This document shows positions 41,683 to 50,428 of a stretch of DNA of 64,000 nucleotides, one piece after another. This stretch comes from JABIBT01 sp964481835. Lineage in GTDB: Archaea; Nanobdellota; Nanobdellia; SCGC-AAA011-G17; PNOQ01. Positions within the stretch are counted from its first letter, which is position 1. Each line of letters opens with the position of its first letter. Under the pieces are notes generated by a model. The model was given only the letters and a program-made list of their open reading frames with translations, was not told the origin of the DNA and did not search any database. Both the position numbers and the translations under genes were made by a program. The stretch is taken from contig CAYZTT010000002.1 of NCBI GenBank assembly GCA_964481835.1, positions 10,052 through 74,051 on the forward strand, given 5' to 3'.

Positions 41683-42902
41683 CCCCTTAGTGCCTCCACT
41701 GGATTTTGTTTAGCAGCTTTCATCGCTGGAACGATTCCTGCAATTCCACCGATTAGGAAGCTGCCAAGTAATGAAAAGGCTATTAAGATAACATCTACAT
41801 TCGGTGCTAGCTCGGTACCCAACCATCCATTTATTCCCATTGTACCAACCACCCCGATTATAGTTCCAAATAGGGCCCCAACAATCCCCCCAATCAATCC
41901 TAATAAACTGGATTCAATAAAGAATTGCAAGAATATGTGGCTGTTTTTTGCGCCAATAGACTTCATAATCCCGATTTCTTTCTTTCTTTCTAGGACCGAA
42001 GTAGTCATTGTATTAACAATCCCAATTGCGCCTATGAAGATGGAGATCGATGCAACAATGGCTATGAATATTTGAACTCCGCTTAGAATACTATTAACTG
42101 TTGCTAATGCTGCCTCTGGGGTGCTGACTTCGAAGTCCTCTTCCCCTTCCTTTACTCCTCTTCGATTTCTTAATAATTTCTCGATATCCGTTTTAGTTTT
42201 TTGCATTTCATCCGTGTCTTTTGGTTGAGCGATCACTATACTTGCTTCATCTCCAAACCCGAAGATATCATCCATATCCCCTTCATCCATCAATACTATG
42301 TTGTCCATTATTAGGCTGCCTTGCTTATCGACTATCCCAATTACTTCAAAATCTTCATCGTTTATGATTACACTCTTTCCGGGGGAAATTATTTTTCCAC
42401 CCCAGTCTTCTTCATTTGTGTAAAAATTATATCCTAGAACTACTTTTCCTGAATCTCCGCTGTCGAGATGTCTCCCAGTTAAGAGATCTAGATCCAGATT
42501 TGTATATATCATCTTTCGATCTTCATCGTTATTGGGAATACTCCCCACATATCTGAACTGCACGTTATCGTTAAATTCGACTATCCCAGAATTAATATTT
42601 CTTCGAACCGCATTCTCAACACTGCTCAACCTCTCTATGGCATCTACATCCGATTGGGTTAAGGGGTCTACCACATTGCTCCCAGGGGGACCATAACCAC
42701 TTAGGCCTCCTGCCTGGATTGTTATAAATTCATTAGAGCTTACGCCAAATTGTGTGGCCACTGCCATCTGCAACCCATTGCCTAGGGATATCAAAGAAAC
42801 TACCGCTGTTACTCCAATAAATATCCCAAGAAGTGTTAACCAAGATCTAATGCCCCTATGTTTAAGGTTTTTTAATGCTAGGGAGAAGAAATCAGAAATC
42901 AT
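41679..42902 (-). CDS. MacB/FtsX-type ABC permease 1
   Basis: This 407-residue protein has the same layout as its neighbour: an N-terminal helix after LKNLKHRGIRSWLTLLGI, a large outer domain, and three FtsX helices with VLERKKEIGIMKSIGA and ending NPVEALRG. The two permeases are paralogues and likely pair in one exporter. It begins 1 nt after the ATPase stop (42904), so the three genes form one transcriptional unit. Confidence 0.9.
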   Translation of the reverse strand: MISDFFSLALKNLKHRGIRSWLTLLGIFIGVTAVVSLISLGNGLQMAVATQFGVSSNEFITIQAGGLSGYGPPGSNVVDPLTQSDVDAIERLSSVENAVRRNINSGIVEFNDNVQFRYVGSIPNNDEDRKMIYTNLDLDLLTGRHLDSGDSGKVVLGYNFYTNEEDWGGKIISPGKSVIINDEDFEVIGIVDKQGSLIMDNIVLMDEGDMDDIFGFGDEASIVIAQPKDTDEMQKTKTDIEKLLRNRRGVKEGEEDFEVSTPEAALATVNSILSGVQIFIAIVASISIFIGAIGIVNTMTTSVLERKKEIGIMKSIGAKNSHIFLQFFIESSLLGLIGGIVGALFGTIIGVVGTMGINGWLGTELAPNVDVILIAFSLLGSFLIGGIAGIVPAMKAAKQNPVEALRG

Positions 42903-42903
42903 C

Positions 42904-43656
42904 CTATTTACTCTCCTTTATTTTCCCCTTGCTTGTCTCGCCCCACCCATTTTTCTTTTGGGTTATTTTTTCAACTTTTCCATCCCTTAACCAAAAAACT
43001 GTATCTGCATGTGCTTGGGCTAACTCAGGCTCGTGAGTCACCATAATAATCGTTTTCCCTTTTTTATTTAGGTTTTCTAAGAAATCCATAACTGTCGCTC
43101 CAGTTTTTGTATCGAGGTTTCCAGTGGGTTCGTCAGCTAAAATTACTTCTGGAGAGTTTGCCAGAGATCTTGCGATTGCAACTCGTTGTTGTTGCCCCCC
43201 GGACAATTCATTTGGAGCATGATTCATCCTATCCGTAAGCTCAACCATTTTCATTAGTTTGGTAGCTCTAAAATCTCTTTCATCTGCCCCATATCCTTGA
43301 AAAATCATTGGGACCATTACATTCTCTTTTGCTGTGAGGTTATTTATCAAATTGAAGGATTGGAAAATGAAACCGATCTTCTTCCCTCGTATCTGTGCCA
43401 AATCAGATTCGCTTAGTGTAGATATATCTTCTCCATCTAGAAATATTTTGCCTCTTGTTGGGACATCTAGGCTTCCAATTAGGTTCATCATAGTTGACTT
43501 TCCTGAGCCGGATGGACCCATAATCGCAACGAAATCTCCCTCCTTGATCTCTAAAGAAACCCCATCTACCGCCCTGACAATGTTTTGCCCCATCCGGTAA
43601 TATTTACAAACTTTGTCTAACTTTATAACTGGCTTTTTATCCTCTCTTTTTTCCAT
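42904..43656 (-). CDS. ABC transporter ATPase (LolD/MacB type)
   Basis: This 250-residue ATP-binding subunit has Walker A GPSGSGKST (47-55), signature LSGGQQQR (about 152-159), Walker B VILADEPTG (about 171-179) and switch His in MVTHEPE. It powers the two MacB/FtsX-type permeases encoded directly downstream. A TATA (agatttatatatactc on the minus strand, about 43674-43690) precedes it. It has no fused permease, so the complex is a four-component MacAB-like type without a visible MacA. Confidence 0.95.
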   Translation of the reverse strand: MEKREDKKPVIKLDKVCKYYRMGQNIVRAVDGVSLEIKEGDFVAIMGPSGSGKSTMMNLIGSLDVPTRGKIFLDGEDISTLSESDLAQIRGKKIGFIFQSFNLINNLTAKENVMVPMIFQGYGADERDFRATKLMKMVELTDRMNHAPNELSGGQQQRVAIARSLANSPEVILADEPTGNLDTKTGATVMDFLENLNKKGKTIIMVTHEPELAQAHADTVFWLRDGKVEKITQKKNGWGETSKGKIKESK

Positions 43657-43727
43657 ATAGAATTATTAAGTCAGAGTATATATAAATCTAACTCAAATTT
43701 ATTAAAAATTAAAAAAGAAAAGGAAAT

Positions 43728-45062
43728 TTATTTCCTTCTTCTAAAGATTAACACTACGAAATATATTGCTACTATTACTAATAGAATATCTCCTAGTATC
43801 CAGAAAATTGTGGACCAAGTGTCTTTGTCTAGAGTTGCGCTTGCAAATCCTGTTGGCAGGTATACTGTGTTTGTTGACTCAGTATCTACGTTATCATCCG
43901 CAGTTCCGTCCCCTGTGTCATCATCTGATGTATCATCATCTGAATCAGAAACAGCGCAAGGATCCACTTGGATATCTACGTATTCTCCACCAATCACATC
44001 ATTGTCCTCGTTATATGCAAGGATTTTTAATGTGTAGCTTGTTTCAGTCAATCCGTTTGGCAAAGTAACCAAGAAATCTTCATCTTGTTCTCTGTCATCG
44101 TAATCTCCTGAATCTAGATCAAATTCGTCTGACCTGATAGTATAGTCTAGGCCTTCAAGTTCTAATTTCAGATACATGTCGTCCAAATCGTCCTCTCCAG
44201 TATTGATTGCATCAATACTTACTGAGAAAACAGAACCACAAGTAAATGTTTGTGTAGGCATGTCTAAGTTATCAAATTTGACTTCTTCATCTTCGTCTTT
44301 TGTGACTTCCACAATATTTTTGTAAACTGTAAAAGCTTCGAAATCTTCTCCGTCTTCAGTTTCCCCTTCCACTCTAATCTTTACGTCGAATTCATCTTCA
44401 TCGACATTGATAGGTGTTTCAAAGGTAAACTTATAGTCATACTCATCGCTTTTATCGATATCTTCTTTTGAAGATTCGTCATCTAAATCATCGTTGTCAT
44501 CTATATTCACTATCCAGATTTCTACAATAACGTCTTCTAGATCCCCTGAGAACTCGTTCTCAATTTCAACATCGGAGTCAAACTCTTCTCCAGGTTGTAG
44601 ATCGTCTAAGTCGTCATCATCCAGAGTAATCTTTACAAATTCGGATGTGGTTTCGATAGTTATTTCAAATGTCTTTGTAACACTCTCATTTCCATCTGTT
44701 GCTAGAACCTCAAATGTACCTCTAAGATCTCCAAGGTATTGGTCTGCGTCAGGTGTAAATGAAATTGTTATTGTATCATTAGTTCCTTGTAAAAGTCCTG
44801 CGAGAGTAGTCATTTCAACTAGTATCTCATTTCCGGCATAATCTGTGAACTGTGCTTGATCAAAAGTTACAGATATATCTGTGAAGTCTACGCCTCCAGT
44901 GTTATCAAGAGTGACATCCACAGCTCCTGTCTCGCTCTGGTCCAATACTAACTCTGTATTAGATAGTGTTATTTCGAGATCGGGGTTTGCCGCTAGTGTT
45001 TCAGAACTTGCAAAAACTGCTAAAACTAACAAAATTCCTAGGAATGGTATTGTTTTGTTCAT
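43728..45062 (-). CDS. Acidic surface protein with C-terminal membrane anchor
   Basis: This 444-residue protein has a signal peptide (about 1-25) and several tandem beta-rich acidic segments rich in Asp/Glu (DDDDLDDLQPGEEFDSD pattern, COG1361-like). An Asp/Thr spacer (about 375-400) precedes PTGFAS, a membrane helix (FWILGDILLVIVAIYFVVLIF) and RRRK. The tripartite end is what exosortase substrates look like, and an exosortase-like gene starts 400 bp away. A Shine-Dalgarno (gggggtt) precedes the ATG. Confidence 0.82.
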   Translation of the reverse strand: MNKTIPFLGILLVLAVFASSETLAANPDLEITLSNTELVLDQSETGAVDVTLDNTGGVDFTDISVTFDQAQFTDYAGNEILVEMTTLAGLLQGTNDTITISFTPDADQYLGDLRGTFEVLATDGNESVTKTFEITIETTSEFVKITLDDDDLDDLQPGEEFDSDVEIENEFSGDLEDVIVEIWIVNIDDNDDLDDESSKEDIDKSDEYDYKFTFETPINVDEDEFDVKIRVEGETEDGEDFEAFTVYKNIVEVTKDEDEEVKFDNLDMPTQTFTCGSVFSVSIDAINTGEDDLDDMYLKLELEGLDYTIRSDEFDLDSGDYDDREQDEDFLVTLPNGLTETSYTLKILAYNEDNDVIGGEYVDIQVDPCAVSDSDDDTSDDDTGDGTADDNVDTESTNTVYLPTGFASATLDKDTWSTIFWILGDILLVIVAIYFVVLIFRRRK

Positions 45063-45176
45063 TTTTAACCCCCATTATAATAATGTTGTTATTGTGGAGT
45101 TGTGAAAGCTTTATAAGGGTTTCCATGTCTATAAAATAGTTAAATTTATAAGAAATTGAGGCGATATTTAGGTAAA

Positions 45177-45509
45177 ATGAGCATTGAAGATATCACTGGA
45201 AATCCGGAAGATGTTGCGGGAGAAAACTTGGAACAGACCGCAAGTACTGCTAAGGGCCCGGAAGATAATGGGGAAGATAGCCCATATATGCCCAAAAAGG
45301 GGTATAAGAAGGATGAATACCCTGAAAATGGCGATAAAGAGGAGTATTTGATGCCAAAATCACCAGATTTGGGGGCTCCAGTAACTGGCCCAAGTGAAAA
45401 TCTTAAATATGATCCTTTCGTTAAATTAGAAGAAGAGGAAGAAAAACCGGCCGAGGATGAAAAAGAAGGTGAAGAAGAGGAAGAATCTGAAGAAGAGGAA
45501 GACGAATAA
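45177..45509 (+). CDS. Acidic disordered protein coupled to the exosortase gene
   Basis: The ATG at 45177 gives 110 residues. A TTG at 45156 is open but not needed. The product is Glu/Pro/Lys-rich and disordered. The last 30 residues are nearly all Glu (EEEEEKPAEDEKEGEEEEESEEEEDE pattern). It overlaps the start of the exosortase frame by 53 nt. It could be a chaperone-like or charge-spacer partner of the membrane enzyme. No homologue is known to me. Confidence 0.65.
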   Translation: MSIEDITGNPEDVAGENLEQTASTAKGPEDNGEDSPYMPKKGYKKDEYPENGDKEEYLMPKSPDLGAPVTGPSENLKYDPFVKLEEEEEKPAEDEKEGEEEEESEEEEDE

Positions 45510-46056
45510 CTATTATAGTGATTTGTTTATCCGGCTTCTTGGAATTTTGCTAGTTACTCTTAATTTTAACCTGTTTTATGTTATTTTGACTCCCATTACA
45601 CTTTATCTCTCATATTTCCTTGCAAATCTGTTTTATAATGCCGTGATTGTAGGCAGTGCCATTGGAGTTGATGGGTTTGGGTTCAATATTATTAATGCCT
45701 GTGTTGCGGGAGCCGCATATTATCTACTTTTCTTATTGGTAATGGGATTAAAGGATTGTTCGTGGACTAAGCGAGTAAAGATGTTTTTTAGTGGAGCATT
45801 TATCCTTCTGGCGGTTAATGTGATAAGAATATTTATTCTAATGGTCTTAAATCTTGAATTGGGCCATAGTTACTTTGAGGCAGTTCATTTAATATTCTGG
45901 AATTTTATGTCTGGAATTTTCATTTTTCTGATATGGATTTTCTTGGTCAAGAAATTCAAAGCAGGGGGAATTCCATTTCTATCGGATATTCGATTCTTAT
46001 TTGATAATAGTTTATTAAAAAGAAACAAATCCAAAGTAAAGAAGAGAAACAAGTAG
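45457..46056 (+). CDS. Exosortase/archaeosortase-family membrane protein
   Basis: This 199-residue protein has a basic start and five or six membrane helices. The catalytic arrangement of the family is visible: Cys in INACVAG (C82), Arg in NVIRIF (R124) and His in AVHLIFWN (H144), all at helix ends as in archaeosortases. These transpeptidases cut and re-anchor proteins with C-terminal signals. The ATG at 45457 overlaps the upstream acidic gene. A TTG near 45523 is an alternative, so the N-terminus is uncertain. Confidence 0.82.
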   Translation: MKKKVKKRKNLKKRKTNNYYSDLFIRLLGILLVTLNFNLFYVILTPITLYLSYFLANLFYNAVIVGSAIGVDGFGFNIINACVAGAAYYLLFLLVMGLKDCSWTKRVKMFFSGAFILLAVNVIRIFILMVLNLELGHSYFEAVHLIFWNFMSGIFIFLIWIFLVKKFKAGGIPFLSDIRFLFDNSLLKRNKSKVKKRNK

Positions 46057-46464
46057 TGCGGCTACAAATATCCCCAGTATTATTGTAGATATTGCTTTCA
46101 TTCTATTTATATTGAATAGCCATGCTGCCAAGGTTCCGGTATATGCGCCAGTTAGGGGAAATGGAATGGCAACAAATAAGAATAGTGTTGGAAGCTCCCA
46201 TTTTGTACCGATCTTGTGTTCTATTTTATTTCTTGTTCTTGAAACCCATTTGTCAAAAAAGAATTTGTATGGTTTAAATTTATAGAAAACCGAATGGAAT
46301 GTATCTAAGAAAATGAAAAATATTGGAACTATTAGTATGTTTGCCAATATTGAGAATATGAATGCGTTTGTGAAATCTACTCCGGAAGCCAAAGCGTAGG
46401 GAATTCCTCCTCGAACTTCAGAAATTGGAAGCATACTAAGTATTACGGTTTTTATTAGAGTCAT
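46015..46464 (-). CDS. COG2426-type small membrane exporter
   Basis: This 149-residue protein has four to five helices. It has the family motif LPISEVRGGIPYA near the start and IPFPLTGAYTGTLAAW in the second half. The family is labelled small multidrug export protein, but the substrate is not established. The start lies within the coiled-coil gene (29-nt overlap), so translation is coupled. The 3' end overlaps the convergent exosortase gene by 42 nt. Confidence 0.85.
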   Translation of the reverse strand: MTLIKTVILSMLPISEVRGGIPYALASGVDFTNAFIFSILANILIVPIFFIFLDTFHSVFYKFKPYKFFFDKWVSRTRNKIEHKIGTKWELPTLFLFVAIPFPLTGAYTGTLAAWLFNINRMKAISTIILGIFVAALLVSLLYFGFVSF

Positions 46465-47299
46465 TTTGGGGTTTTTGGAAGACTATCAGATCTTCTGTGG
46501 TTAGTTTCTTTTTTGTTTTAAGTTTTTCTTCCACTTCTTTTTCTTTTTGTTTCAACATAGTCTCAGCTTCTTTTTTACTTTTGAGAACTATCTCTTCACC
46601 CATCTCTTTTGCTAACTTCAACTTATCTTTAAGTTGTTCGTTGACCTTAGCAAATTTTTCTTTTGACTCTATAAACTTTTTGAAAGCATCTTCCTGATCC
46701 TTTCTTAAAACTGTTATTTTCTTTGTTAGGTTTAAGAATTCTGAATAGGATTTTGACTTGTCTGTTTGTTGCCTAATTTTTCGATGAAACTCTTCTGCTT
46801 TTTTCTTTTTTTCAGTTATTTCATCAGAAAGCTCTTTCAATTCCTTAAATAGGGATTGAACGTCTCCAGCATCATTTAATTGTTTCTTGAATTGATTAAT
46901 CTGCTTCATTACTCCTCTTTCTTTATCAAATGTTAATCCCTCTGTTTCAATTTTGAATTCTAATTCTTCTATTTTTTTTATTAGCCCTGAAGGATTAAAA
47001 TTAATTTTTTTGTCTTTCAATACCTTAAGTTTTTGTTTATTTAGTTCTTGGAATTTCTTTATTAATCCTTGAACCTCTTTATTGTATTTGTCTCGATCTT
47101 CCTTTAATTTTTGTAAATCTTTATTTGTTTGATCATTACTGGTTTTTATAGACCTTATTTTGCCAATTAGATTAGAAATATCTTTTTTCAAATTCTCTTT
47201 TTTAGAGAACCATCTCTCTTTTTGTATGTTCAACTCGTTTAGACTCTTCTTAAGTTGAACAATTTCTTCCTTTAGTTTCTTTGATTGAATTTTATCCAT
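46436..47299 (-). CDS. Archaeal coiled-coil protein (COG1340 type)
   Basis: This 287-residue protein is almost entirely coiled coil, with Lys/Glu-rich heptads through most of its length. It has short breaks near FNPSGLIKKIEELEFKIE (about 110-127) and the family-like stretch MKQINQFKKQL. Archaea carry conserved proteins of this type (COG1340) near ribosomal or translation genes. It lies 44 nt downstream of L12 and may be cotranscribed with the ribosomal stalk operon. Function unknown. Confidence 0.82.
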   Translation of the reverse strand: MDKIQSKKLKEEIVQLKKSLNELNIQKERWFSKKENLKKDISNLIGKIRSIKTSNDQTNKDLQKLKEDRDKYNKEVQGLIKKFQELNKQKLKVLKDKKINFNPSGLIKKIEELEFKIETEGLTFDKERGVMKQINQFKKQLNDAGDVQSLFKELKELSDEITEKKKKAEEFHRKIRQQTDKSKSYSEFLNLTKKITVLRKDQEDAFKKFIESKEKFAKVNEQLKDKLKLAKEMGEEIVLKSKKEAETMLKQKEKEVEEKLKTKKKLTTEDLIVFQKPQNDSNKNRNT

Positions 47300-47342
47300 A
47301 TAGCATCACTGAATATAATAAAAAAGGGAGAAAGAAAAGAAT

Positions 47343-47639
47343 TTAACCGAAAAGTGCGCCTAGACCGGCAGCTGCCTGTCCGTCATCTTTCTTTTCTTCT
47401 TTCTTATCTTCCTTCTTTTCTTCAGGTTTTGATTCACCTTCAGCTGTTGAAGGAGCAGCTACAGTTGCAGCTTCTTTAATGGCTTGATCTATATCTACGC
47501 CATCTAGAGCAGCCACCAATGCTTTGATTTTTGTATCATCGGCTTTTGCCCCTGCCGCATCAATAACTTTCTTTAAGTTTGCTTCATTGACTTCATTTCC
47601 TGATTTGTGAAGGAGTAATGCTGCATATATTAGTTCCAT
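47343..47639 (-). CDS. rpl12: Ribosomal protein L12/P1 (stalk)
   Basis: This 98-residue acidic stalk protein has an N-terminal dimerisation domain (MELIYAALLLHKSGNEVN), an Ala-rich hinge, a charged Glu/Lys linker and the conserved factor-binding end GLGALFG. It recruits elongation factors to the ribosome. A strong Shine-Dalgarno (ggaggt) precedes the ATG. Third gene of the L1-L10-L12 operon. Confidence 0.96.
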   Translation of the reverse strand: MELIYAALLLHKSGNEVNEANLKKVIDAAGAKADDTKIKALVAALDGVDIDQAIKEAATVAAPSTAEGESKPEEKKEDKKEEKKDDGQAAAGLGALFG

Positions 47640-47655
47640 GGTGTTACCTCCGTCA

Positions 47656-48540
47656 TTATGATTCTTTTACCTCTTGATTGTCAGTTTGTTCTTCCTTAGT
47701 CTCATCTGTTGGTGTTGTCTCTGCGGTTTCTTCAGTTTTTTCTTCTTGTTTTCCTTCTACCTTTGGCTCTTCTGGAGTCAGAGATGATAAGGCAAGAGCT
47801 TCACGTTCTGCCTTTTGAAGTAATATTTCTGTAGTTTCTTGAGTCGCATATGTTATGAAAACTGCAAGGTTTAGTGCTTCGCTTGCAGCAGTTTGAACAT
47901 TTTGTATGTATTCTTTTTCGCTTACAGATAATACATCTGATTTGAAGACTTGTCCGTCTTGATAGATTGCCTTTAGATTTAATCCAATCTCCATTGGTTG
48001 GATTCCAAATTTGTCTAAAACACCTGTTTGTTTGGCGTTTAGTTCCTCTCCGGCCTTTGCCAATAATTTTTCTTGTTTGACTGCAACTTTTCCATCTTCT
48101 ACTGAAGCAATAATACCTGCCTGTCCCAACTCTCCAATTATTGGTCCTGGTGGGAAAGGGGTAGGTCCTTCTGGAATTATGATATCTTTAGGCGTGATTT
48201 GGCCTGGCTTTGCGGCCATGTTAGATTTATTTTTATCTAATACTCTCGCGATCTTGAATGCATCTTCGCTTGTTACCAGTAACGCAGGCATACAGTCTTT
48301 TAGTTGCTCTTCAAGTTGCTCTATTCCTTTCTTTTCGCCTTTTATGTTTTCTAAGGCCAGCTTTAAAATTGATTTCTTGGTTACTGTGACTTGGAATCTA
48401 TCTTTTAATTTTGATTTTAATTTTTGAAATTGTGCAGAAGGTAAGCTAGTTAAATCTAATATACCAACATTCTTTGCTTCTTTCAGCATGCTGGTTATTC
48501 TTACAAGTTCCTTTTTCTTTGCTTCTGAAACGTGTGCCAT
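47656..48540 (-). CDS. rpl10: Ribosomal protein L10/P0 (uL10)
   Basis: This 294-residue archaeal/eukaryotic-type protein anchors the L12 stalk to 23S rRNA. It contains the rRNA-binding N-terminal domain and the inserted domain 2 (GPTPFPPGPIIGELGQAGI region) absent from bacteria. L12-binding helices follow near the C-terminus, then a Glu/Thr/Lys-rich tail. Its end has no GLGALFG-like motif. Start and stop of L1/L10 overlap by one base (TAATG). Confidence 0.95.
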   Translation of the reverse strand: MAHVSEAKKKELVRITSMLKEAKNVGILDLTSLPSAQFQKLKSKLKDRFQVTVTKKSILKLALENIKGEKKGIEQLEEQLKDCMPALLVTSEDAFKIARVLDKNKSNMAAKPGQITPKDIIIPEGPTPFPPGPIIGELGQAGIIASVEDGKVAVKQEKLLAKAGEELNAKQTGVLDKFGIQPMEIGLNLKAIYQDGQVFKSDVLSVSEKEYIQNVQTAASEALNLAVFITYATQETTEILLQKAEREALALSSLTPEEPKVEGKQEEKTEETAETTPTDETKEEQTDNQEVKES

Positions 48541-49253
48541 TATTTTTTAGCCTCTTCTACTTTCTTTTCTTCTTTTTGATGATGCAATACGGGGCCCTTC
48601 TCTGTTACTTCCACAGAGGGGCTCATTGTAAGTTTTATGAATATAGATTTCATATTATCTCTTTCTTTTGGCAATGCATGTAAGACTGTGTTATAGGAAT
48701 GGAAAATGTTCTCTACAATATCCTCATCCGACATATCTTCTGTTCCGACTGAGGCTTTAACGACTAATTGGCTCTTTGAAACAAATCTTATTGTGGAGTT
48801 CAGTTTTTGTTGTATTGGCTCCAAATTTGGTATTACCGGCGGAACGATACATCCTGCTTTTGGATTTGGCATTTTTCCTTTAGGTCCAAGAACCCTACCA
48901 AATGCTGTAGCGATGTCTCCCATTAAATTTGCTTGTGCAAGGAAGAAATCATGCTTTGATGCTAGTTGCTTTGTTAGCTTTTTATCTTTCGCATACTTGG
49001 CAAACTCTTCCTTTAGAATAACTGTATCGAATATTTTGGCCTTTGTTTCTAATTCTTTATCAATTAGTGCGCAAATTTTGGCTTTTTTTAATCTGGCCTT
49101 TGGAAGTTGCAAGAAAACGTCTAGTTGATCGTCAGATGATTTTGGATTTAATTGTTTTAGATTAATTATTAAGTCAATGGACTGATTAAAATTCCTTTTT
49201 TTAGAGATTTCACGTAATTTTTTTAACGAATCTAGTATGTGTTTTTTGTTCAT
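48540..49253 (-). CDS. rpl1: Ribosomal protein L1 (uL1)
   Basis: This 237-residue protein of the large-subunit L1 stalk has the family pattern: FLAQANLMGDIATAFGRVLGPKGKMPNPKAG (about 104-134) and the C-terminal SPSVEV block. In other archaea L1 represses its own operon by binding a leader structure that mimics its 23S rRNA site. The 50-nt leader here has a good Shine-Dalgarno (aggaggga), but I could not identify such a structure by eye. First gene of the stalk operon. Confidence 0.95.
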   Translation of the reverse strand: MNKKHILDSLKKLREISKKRNFNQSIDLIINLKQLNPKSSDDQLDVFLQLPKARLKKAKICALIDKELETKAKIFDTVILKEEFAKYAKDKKLTKQLASKHDFFLAQANLMGDIATAFGRVLGPKGKMPNPKAGCIVPPVIPNLEPIQQKLNSTIRFVSKSQLVVKASVGTEDMSDEDIVENIFHSYNTVLHALPKERDNMKSIFIKLTMSPSVEVTEKGPVLHHQKEEKKVEEAKK

Positions 49254-49308
49254 TTGTCCCTCCTACATTAAGTAGTGCTAATGGGTAATTAGATGGTTCT
49301 TGGTTGGT

Positions 49309-50013
49309 TTATAAAGCTTTTGATTTAAATCCTTCTTCTTCCATTATTTTTAAAATATTTGGAAATGTTTTTAGTAAGTACTTACTATTCAGTCTTGTGA
49401 GGTCTCCCCACTTAGTATCCCCATCGTGCATGACGAATATTTTCCCGGGAGCAAGATGTTTTTCAAATCTATTTTTCACGGCGGCCTGACTTGATATATA
49501 ACTATCTAACCAGCAAAACTCACTCCAACCAACCAATATTATGTTTCTTGCCTTTAGTACATCGTATAACTGTTGGCTCCTCCAACCACTGGGAGGTCGA
49601 AAATATTTTGTTTTGAAGGATTTATTTAGAATTTTGGACATATCCAGTTCAAATGAAGCGATATATTCCGCCAGATATTCCTCTGAATTTGAAGCAAGAA
49701 ATCTTGATTTCCCATGCAGTCCAATTGTGTGGCCTTCATTGTAAATTCTGTTAACTAGCTCTTCGTTTGTAGGGATATATTCGGGGATAATAAAGAATGT
49801 GGCCTTGTTCCCAGATTTCTTTAATTCGTCTAAAAGGAAAGGGGTTACTTCGGAATTTGGGCCATCATCAAAGGTTAGATAAATATTGTTGGGATCGTTC
49901 ATCTCCCAGATAGTGTTTTCTTCTGTGGAATCCTTAAATGTCTTGAAAGGGAGAGTATAAACTAAGAAGATTATTATTAGCACTATTATTAATACTATAA
50001 ATGGGGCTTCCAA
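49309..50013 (-). CDS. NodB-type polysaccharide deacetylase-like protein
   Basis: This 234-residue protein has one N-terminal helix (about 5-21, membrane anchor) and a NodB-type domain. Motif 1 TFDDGP (47-52) is intact, motif 3 appears as FRPPSGW and motif 4 as W.EFCWLDSY. Motif 2, usually H-[ST]-x-x-H, reads LHGKSR, so the second zinc-ligand His is replaced by Arg (R104). It may deacetylate surface sugars with altered metal binding or may be inactive. It converges on nothing and follows the divergent ribosomal leader. Confidence 0.85.
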   Translation of the reverse strand: MEAPFIVLIIVLIIIFLVYTLPFKTFKDSTEENTIWEMNDPNNIYLTFDDGPNSEVTPFLLDELKKSGNKATFFIIPEYIPTNEELVNRIYNEGHTIGLHGKSRFLASNSEEYLAEYIASFELDMSKILNKSFKTKYFRPPSGWRSQQLYDVLKARNIILVGWSEFCWLDSYISSQAAVKNRFEKHLAPGKIFVMHDGDTKWGDLTRLNSKYLLKTFPNILKIMEEEGFKSKAL

Positions 50014-50052
50014 TTTGATTTCTATTTGGATTCTAGATTTATATATTTTTCT

Positions 50053-50080
50053 GGGGGGATAAAATTATAAATTTCCCCCC
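50053..50080 (+). promoter_or_regulatory. TATA region flanked by G6 and C6 runs
   Basis: GGGGGG (50053-50058) and CCCCCC (50075-50080) flank an AT-only 16-nt core containing a TATA-like element, 13-40 nt before the ATG at 50093. If single-stranded or in RNA the runs could pair into a hairpin. This is unique in the window. Confidence 0.4.
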
Positions 50081-50092
50081 ATTCTCTTTTTT

Positions 50093-50428
50093 ATGAATAG
50101 GCAAGTTGCTAGGGAAGAAGAAGTGGGTTTGACAGGGGTTGTAGATGGGGAGTACGTCCCCCCAGATAAATTCACCAGCAGATATCTATTGGCTGCTACT
50201 GCTAAGGGGGGCTGGGAGTCTACGGTCGCTAGTACTCACTATCTTGGAAAACTAGGGAAGGCCTTGGTTTTCAACCATCCGCCCAGAATTCTGGAGGGGG
50301 TTTTAGCATTTGGTCGCTCACTGTTTGATATTGCTGGCTACATGATGGAATTTAACCGAAACATAAATTCTACGAAGATACCAGAAAACGATTTAGAACG
50401 GTCTCAACAGTGTGTGGATCTTGGGTAG
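50093..50428 (+). CDS. Hypothetical protein, possibly 5' part of a frameshifted gene
   Basis: This 111-residue protein has a charged start (MNRQVAREEEV) and a moderately hydrophobic middle (LGKLGKALVFNHPPRILEGVLAFGRSLFDIAGYMM). It ends soon after the next frame opens in another phase. The product has no recognised family. The base composition is somewhat richer in GC than its neighbours. Confidence 0.6.
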   Translation: MNRQVAREEEVGLTGVVDGEYVPPDKFTSRYLLAATAKGGWESTVASTHYLGKLGKALVFNHPPRILEGVLAFGRSLFDIAGYMMEFNRNINSTKIPENDLERSQQCVDLG

